A stretch of 11,174 nucleotides of DNA from Flavobacteriaceae bacterium (lineage in GTDB: Bacteria; Bacteroidota; Bacteroidia; Flavobacteriales; Flavobacteriaceae): the NCBI GenBank assembly GCA_015489265.1, contig WFZY01000158.1, positions 1-11,174 on the forward strand, written 5' to 3'. The translations under genes were made by a program, and so were the position numbers. The notes under the pieces were generated by a model. The model saw nothing but the letters and a program-made list of their open reading frames with translations, searched no databases and was not told the origin of the DNA. Positions 7,092-11,174 of the stretch are shown piece by piece; within the stretch, counting starts at the first letter, position 1; each line of letters begins with the position of its first letter.

Positions 7092-7146
7092 CTTAACTTT
7101 AAAAAATAATATAAACTAAAATAAAAACTATTAAATTAAAATTGAT

Positions 7147-7923
7147 ATGAAAAAAGTATTTACTATTCTGGCTATTGTAGGAATGTTATTTTTTGTAACA
7201 TCTAACATTCAAGCACAAAACGCAAAAGCGCAAACTGAAAAAAAAGTAGAAAAAAGTAAAAATTCTGATGCCGCGGCTACAGATACCAAATCTTTTCATC
7301 AGGAATTGAAAAAACGTTTCGTGGAAGGTGGTCCTGCCTTTATGGGGATTGTATTGTTAACTTTAATTTTAGGTTTGGCAGTGGCTATCGAAAGAATTAT
7401 TTATTTATCTTTTGCTGACACTAATACTGACAAATTATTAGATGAAGTTGAGCAAGCTTTAGATGAAGGTGGCGTTGAAGAAGCCAAAGAATTATTAAGA
7501 AATAAAAAAGGACCTATCGCTTCCATTTTTTATGAAGGTTTAGAAAGAATGGATGAAGGAGTCGATGCCGCTGAAAAAGCCGTCGTATCCTATGGTAACG
7601 TTCAAGTAGGCCAATTAGAAAAAAATGTTTCGTGGTTGGCATTATTTATTGCTGTTGCTCCCATGTTCGGATTTATGGGAACCGTAATCGGTATGATCGA
7701 AGCATTTGACAAAATTGAAGCAGCCGGCGATATGCAACCTTCCTTAGTGGCAGGTGGTATTAAAGTGGCATTATTAACAACTGTATTCGGTTTGATCGTT
7801 GCTATTATTTTACAAGTATTCTACAATTTTATCATTGCAAAAATAGACAGTATCGTCAATAAAATGGAAGATGCATCCATCTCATTAGTAGATATGTTGG
7901 TAAAATATAGTCACAATAAATAA
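7147..7923 (+). CDS. exbB: ExbB/TolQ/MotA-family proton channel protein
   Basis: The channel-forming subunit of an inner-membrane motor that uses proton flow to energise TonB-dependent outer-membrane transport. It has 258 residues. A cleavable-looking signal (1-23, ending NIQAQ) and a polar charged segment (24-60) precede the core, as in many Bacteroidota ExbB proteins. Membrane helices lie at about 64-86, 163-184 and 205-230. The conserved blocks are APMFGFMGTVIGMIEAF (171-187), with T179 in the channel, and GIKVALLTTVFGLIVAI (205-221). The cytoplasmic stretch between helices 1 and 2 has the usual length. It is the first gene of a tight four-gene operon, with 11 bases to the next gene. No good promoter lies between tRNA-Ser and this gene. 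TolQ-like or gliding-motor roles are possible, but the two ExbD genes that follow favour ExbB. Confidence 0.93.
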   Translation: MKKVFTILAIVGMLFFVTSNIQAQNAKAQTEKKVEKSKNSDAAATDTKSFHQELKKRFVEGGPAFMGIVLLTLILGLAVAIERIIYLSFADTNTDKLLDEVEQALDEGGVEEAKELLRNKKGPIASIFYEGLERMDEGVDAAEKAVVSYGNVQVGQLEKNVSWLALFIAVAPMFGFMGTVIGMIEAFDKIEAAGDMQPSLVAGGIKVALLTTVFGLIVAIILQVFYNFIIAKIDSIVNKMEDASISLVDMLVKYSHNK

Positions 7924-7934
7924 TTGATATTACA

Positions 7935-8429
7935 ATGGATAAAAAAATAAATTTGATAAATAAAATCATAGTTGGAATTATTGCCGTCATCGGCTTGATA
8001 TTCTATATTATGATTATGAAAGATACGGAAGATGCCGGTGGTTATATCGATGGCATGCTTAAGTTTACCTATATTGTTTTAGCTTTTGCTGCATTAGCTT
8101 CCGTTTGGGTATGGTTTAAAGAAATGCTTTCGCACCCCGAAAAATTAAAACAAACAGCCCTTGTTACAATTCTGTTTTTGGTAATTGTTGCAATCGCTAA
8201 ATATGGTCTGGCTTCAAATCAACCGGCACATTACAAACCCAATATCAATGTAGATGCTACAACTTCCAATTGGGTAGATACCGGCTTATATACTTTTTAT
8301 ATTCTCGGAACTATTGCCGTATTATTAATGTTTTTATCTCCGGTATTATCCGGAATAGGATCAGGTAGTAGTAATAAAGTTTCTGAAGAATATGAAGAAG
8401 ACTATGAAGAAACAAATGATGAAGCTTAA
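7935..8429 (+). CDS. Uncharacterised 4-TM protein within the exb operon
   Basis: I do not recognise a named family for this 164-residue protein. Four hydrophobic helices lie at about 9-28, 43-61, 73-92 and 117-139. The first loop holds KDTEDAGGYIDG (29-40), and the loop between helices 3 and 4 (93-116) is polar and probably faces the periplasm. The end is a glycine/serine linker followed by a strongly acidic tail (EEYEEDYEETNDEA, 151-164), which would be cytoplasmic if the N-terminus is inside. It starts 11 bases after exbB and ends 21 bases before the first exbD, so it is almost certainly made with the motor. It may be an accessory or assembly subunit; this is inferred only from gene position. 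Confidence 0.88.
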   Translation: MDKKINLINKIIVGIIAVIGLIFYIMIMKDTEDAGGYIDGMLKFTYIVLAFAALASVWVWFKEMLSHPEKLKQTALVTILFLVIVAIAKYGLASNQPAHYKPNINVDATTSNWVDTGLYTFYILGTIAVLLMFLSPVLSGIGSGSSNKVSEEYEEDYEETNDEA

Positions 8430-8450
8430 TTAATTTTTAAATTAAACAAA

Positions 8451-8978
8451 ATGGCTAAAAGAAAATTACAAGAAATCAATGCCGGATCTATGGCAGATAT
8501 TGCCTTTTTGCTGCTCATTTTCTTCTTGGTTACCACAACTATGGAAAGTAATTACGGTATCCGAAGAAAATTACCGCCGCCGGAAGATAAAAATCAACCG
8601 CCACCACCGGTTATCAAAAAGAAAAACGTTTTGGAAATCGTGATTAACGGTAACGACAAAATGTTGATAGAAGAAGAACCCGCGGATGTTAAAGATGTCA
8701 AAAAAATTGCCATTGAATTTATTACCAATAATGGTAAAGATCCTAAATCATCTGATAATCCGCAAAAGGCTGTTATCAGTATCAAACATACGCGCGAAAC
8801 CAGTTATAAAATGTATATTTCTGTTTATAATGAACTCATTGCTGCGTATAACGATATCAGAAACCGCTATGCTAAGCAAAAATACGGCAAACCTTTTGAT
8901 AAGCTAACGGAAGAAGAACAAAAGGCGGTAAAAGATGCCTATCCGCAAAAAATAGCAGAATCCACACCAAAAAAATAA
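8451..8978 (+). CDS. exbD: ExbD-family proton channel subunit, first copy
   Basis: A 175-residue ExbD/TolR protein with a short cytoplasmic N-terminus, one membrane helix (about 15-32) and a periplasmic domain. D16 in NAGSMADIAFLLLIFFLV is the proton-carrying aspartate of the family. After the helix comes a proline-rich stretch (PPPEDKNQPPPPV, 42-54), followed by a periplasmic domain with ISIKHTRETSYKMYISVYNEL. A charged C-terminal extension (KLTEEEQKAVKDAYPQK) makes it longer than E. coli ExbD (141 residues). It lies 3 bases from the second copy, with which it probably forms a mixed dimer; that pairing is inferred. Confidence 0.93.
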   Translation: MAKRKLQEINAGSMADIAFLLLIFFLVTTTMESNYGIRRKLPPPEDKNQPPPPVIKKKNVLEIVINGNDKMLIEEEPADVKDVKKIAIEFITNNGKDPKSSDNPQKAVISIKHTRETSYKMYISVYNELIAAYNDIRNRYAKQKYGKPFDKLTEEEQKAVKDAYPQKIAESTPKK

Positions 8979-8981
8979 ATT

Positions 8982-9470
8982 ATGGGTAAATTTTCAAAGA
9001 AAAAAGATAGTGGAACGCCGGCAATATCAACGGCGTCCTTACCGGATATTGTATTTATGCTCTTATTCTTCTTTATGGTGGCAACTGTGATGAGAGAAAA
9101 CGGTGAAAAGAAAGTAACCGTTAGAATGCCATCAGCAGACCAAGTTAAAAAGATAGAAAAGAAAAGTTTGGTTTCTTATATTTATGTTGGTACCCCTATC
9201 AAAAAATATCAGGTTAAATTTGGTAAAGAACCTCGTATCCAACTTGGGGATGCTTTTGCCAATATAACTGATGTCGGTCCCTTTGTGTTGAAAGAAAAAG
9301 CAGCTAAGCGTGAAGAAGAGAAACCTTTAATGATAACTTCTATCAAAGCAGATGCCGATGTCGGTATGGGAATTATTACAGACATCAAAGAAGAATTAAG
9401 AAAAGTAAATGCTTTAAAAGTAAACTATTCTACTAAAAAAGGAGGAGTTACAACAAACTTCAATAAGTAG
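8982..9470 (+). CDS. exbD: ExbD-family proton channel subunit, second copy
   Basis: A 162-residue ExbD/TolR protein. The N-terminus is basic (KFSKKK). A single helix (about 22-37) begins with SLPDIVFMLLFFFMV, in which D22 is the conserved aspartate. The periplasmic part (40-162) differs from the first copy: it lacks the proline-rich stretch and has MITSIKADADVGMGIITDIKEELRKV, the usual ExbD pattern of a strand and helix near the C-terminus. The two copies have clearly diverged, so this is not a recent duplication. It is the last gene of the operon, ending 20 bases before a strong stem-loop terminator. No tonB gene follows. Confidence 0.93.
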   Translation: MGKFSKKKDSGTPAISTASLPDIVFMLLFFFMVATVMRENGEKKVTVRMPSADQVKKIEKKSLVSYIYVGTPIKKYQVKFGKEPRIQLGDAFANITDVGPFVLKEKAAKREEEKPLMITSIKADADVGMGIITDIKEELRKVNALKVNYSTKKGGVTTNFNK

Positions 9471-9490
9471 ATTTTTAAATATTTCATTTT

Positions 9491-9529
9491 AAAAAAACTG
9501 CCTCTTTGTATTTAAGAGGCAGTTTTTTT
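9491..9529. terminator. Bidirectional intrinsic terminator between exbD and tyrA
   Basis: CTGCCTCTT (9498-9506) pairs with AAGAGGCAG (9514-9522) around a 7-base loop, TGTATTT. The stem is flanked by A7 (9491-9497) and T7 (9523-9529), which extend the pairing to 16 base pairs and give a T-run in both directions. It lies 20 bases past the second exbD stop and about 60 bases past the tyrA stop, so it serves both converging operons. Confidence 0.93.
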
Positions 9530-9590
9530 CAATATTAAAAGGCATAAAATTTTTATTGATTTAACAGTGAAAATTAAAGGCATACTCCGG

Positions 9591-10448
9591 TTATTTCAAA
9601 TTATCAATAACACTTCCTATATAGTTGATCTTTTGTAAAAGTGCTTTCATCTTTGACCTGTTCTCACGATATAACATTACTTTGAAAGCTTGTAAATTGT
9701 CTATATATTCTTCCAAAGCTTGCAAAATCGGGGTTTTGTTTTCCATAAAAATCGGGGTCCAGGTATCGGGCGAACTTTTGGCAAGCCGCACGGTTGAGGC
9801 AAAACCGGAACCTGCCATCGTAAAAATGTTTTGTTCGTCTTTTTCCAAATCCAAAACCGTCTTACCCAACATAAACGAACTGATATGCGACAAATGCGAT
9901 ACGTAAGCTATATGTTTGTCGTGGTCTTTGCTGTTCATTTCTAAGGTTTGCATACCCATATTATCAAAAATTTGCAAAGCTTTTTCTAAAATGCAGGGAG
10001 TGGTTTGATTGGTGTCGCAAATCATATTCATTTTACCATTAAACAGACTTGAAAATGCCGCTTCGGGTCCGGAATATTCCGTTCCGGCAATGGGATGCGC
10101 CAATAAAAAATTACCCCGATTCGGGTGACCGGCTATGGCTTGGGCTATTTTGTGTTTGGTCGAGCCGGTGTCAAATACCAAAGCATCCGGTTTGATATGA
10201 TCGAGAATATTTTTGGCTATTTTCGGTATCACATCTACCGGCGTAGCAAGGATGATGATATCCATTTGCGGTATCAAATCATCGGTTAAGCTTTCGTGAA
10301 CCAAACCTAATTCCTGCGCTTTGTCCAAATGATATTTATCTTGTCCGTATAGCCGGATGTTTTTATCATTTTGCAATGCCAATCCGAAGGAACCGCCTAT
10401 GAGTCCCAATCCGATGATGCCTATTTTAGTGAATTGCTTTTCATTCAT
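9591..10448 (-). CDS. tyrA: Prephenate dehydrogenase
   Basis: This enzyme converts prephenate to 4-hydroxyphenylpyruvate with NAD(P), the committed step to tyrosine. It has 285 residues, the size of a single-function enzyme, with no fused chorismate mutase or ACT domain visible. The N-terminal nucleotide-binding fold has GLGLIGGS (13-20) and an acidic D37 at the end of the second strand, which suggests NAD preference. Further motifs are ATPVD (68-72), DTGSTK (93-98), HPIAGTEYSGPEAA from H118, the catalytic-histidine block SHLSHISS (184-191), and GSGFASTVRLAKSSPDTW. It begins 2 bases after the stop of the aminotransferase gene, so the two are translated from one mRNA. Confidence 0.95.
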   Translation of the reverse strand: MNEKQFTKIGIIGLGLIGGSFGLALQNDKNIRLYGQDKYHLDKAQELGLVHESLTDDLIPQMDIIILATPVDVIPKIAKNILDHIKPDALVFDTGSTKHKIAQAIAGHPNRGNFLLAHPIAGTEYSGPEAAFSSLFNGKMNMICDTNQTTPCILEKALQIFDNMGMQTLEMNSKDHDKHIAYVSHLSHISSFMLGKTVLDLEKDEQNIFTMAGSGFASTVRLAKSSPDTWTPIFMENKTPILQALEEYIDNLQAFKVMLYRENRSKMKALLQKINYIGSVIDNLK

Positions 10449-10450
10449 TT

Positions 10451-11174
10451 TTATCTGATTCTGTTTAAAGTTTCCGTCAAAATAGCTTCGCTATTGGTCA
10501 ATGAAATACGCACATAATCATCGGAATGTTGTCCGAAGATAAAGCCCGGCGCCATAAAAATATGCTTTTCTTGAAGTAACCGGTCGGTAAAATCACAACT
10601 GTTTTGTCCGTCTGGCAGTTTTGCCCATATAAACAAACCGCTTTGATTGGGGCGAGCTTGTAAATTTAGTGCGTCACAAATTTTCAGAACGATACTTTTT
10701 CGTCTGCTATATATTTTATTAAGTTTATCGAACCATTCAGCCGGTGTATTCAGTGCCGTAACCGCCGCTTTTTGCAAGCCGAAAAACATCCCACTGTCCA
10801 TTTGACTTTTAAATTTCATCACCGTATCAATCATCTCTTTTTTTCCCAGCAACATCCCGATACGCCAGCCCGCCATATTATGCGATTTGCTCAACGAATT
10901 GAGTTCCAATGCCGTTTCCTTAGCCCCCGGAATGGACAAAATACTCAACGGCTGCGGATTTAGAATCATACTATACGGATTGTCATTCACCAATATAATT
11001 TGATGATCCCGTGCAAAATCGACCAATTGCCGGTAAAAATCTTTGTTGGCAACCGCACCGGTCGGCATATGCGGATAATTGAGCCACATCAATTTGACTT
11101 TGCTCAAATCAGATTGTGCCAAAGCTTTTAAATCGGGCAAGTAGTTATTTGTTTCATTTAATGCATAATACACC
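10451..11174 (-). CDS. PLP-dependent class I/II aminotransferase, C-terminal part (cut by right edge)
   Basis: The frame is open to the right edge, and about 240 residues of a protein usually near 380-390 are present. A GTG near 11173 is not the true start, since the N-terminal PLP and substrate-binding part is missing. Counted from that GTG, the visible motifs are NYPHMPTGA (32-40, the NPxNPTG block), NDNPYS (64-69), the PLP lysine K96 in SLSKSHNMAGWRIG with R104 contacting the cofactor phosphate, SGLFIWAKLP (178-187), and the substrate-carboxylate arginine R222 in YVRISL. It sits directly before tyrA with a 2-base gap. This context suggests aromatic amino acid transamination, although aspartate-type or broad specificity cannot be excluded from the sequence. 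Confidence 0.92.
   Translation of the reverse strand, partial: VYYALNETNNYLPDLKALAQSDLSKVKLMWLNYPHMPTGAVANKDFYRQLVDFARDHQIILVNDNPYSMILNPQPLSILSIPGAKETALELNSLSKSHNMAGWRIGMLLGKKEMIDTVMKFKSQMDSGMFFGLQKAAVTALNTPAEWFDKLNKIYSRRKSIVLKICDALNLQARPNQSGLFIWAKLPDGQNSCDFTDRLLQEKHIFMAPGFIFGQHSDDYVRISLTNSEAILTETLNRIR

Noticed and set aside
8594..8907. Frames inside the first exbD (8594-8785 minus, 8686-8907 plus)
   Set aside because: Both are shadows of the ExbD coding frame.
11171..11173. GTG as the start of the aminotransferase
   Set aside because: The preceding part of the fold is missing and the frame stays open to the edge, so this is an internal valine codon.
1..11174. CRISPR array, insertion sequence, phage or defence island
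   Set aside because: No regularly spaced repeats, transposase, integrase or defence-type protein was seen; all genes belong to housekeeping or common Bacteroidota families.

Overview
The window looks like chromosomal DNA of a Bacteroidota species, most likely a flavobacterium-like member. The evidence is its AT-rich intergenic DNA, the absence of clear Shine-Dalgarno sequences, several copies of the Bacteroidota sigma-70 type -7 box (TAnnTTTG) just upstream of genes, and the protein families present. These include a LytTR response regulator paired with a TPR histidine kinase, an ExbB/4-TM protein/ExbD/ExbD cluster, and a PHMPTG-type aminotransferase next to tyrA. There are no insertion sequences, phage genes, CRISPR arrays or other signs of an accessory island. 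This reads as core genome, and I did not find a clearly new biological system.

Layout. On the minus strand from the left edge: the N-terminal 482 codons of isoleucyl-tRNA synthetase (ileS, cut by the edge), a small DUF202/YidH-like membrane protein, and a PLP-dependent cysteine synthase. The cysteine synthase is preceded by an unusual leader holding a promoter, a hairpin and a short open frame. Then come a LytTR response regulator and its TPR-containing sensor kinase. At about 5.7 kb a divergent promoter region separates the kinase from a plus-strand type I asparaginase. This is followed by tRNA-Ser(GGA) with a well-formed promoter and by the four-gene exbB / 4-TM protein / exbD / exbD operon, which ends in a strong stem-loop. 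That stem-loop also serves the convergent minus-strand genes: a class I/II aminotransferase (cut by the right edge) followed by tyrA, part of an aromatic amino acid cluster.

How the genes work together. The kinase and regulator form one two-component system; its targets cannot be read from the window. The exb genes should form an inner-membrane proton-driven motor energising outer-membrane transport; no tonB is present here, so the TonB partner must lie elsewhere. The aminotransferase and TyrA act in tyrosine/phenylalanine synthesis. IleS, cysteine synthase, asparaginase and tRNA-Ser are housekeeping functions. The points most worth a second look are the cysteine synthase leader (2881-3023), the substrate choice of that enzyme, the uncharacterised 4-TM protein inside the exb operon, the lipobox-plus-TM topology of the sensor kinase, and possible co-transcription of exbB with tRNA-Ser.
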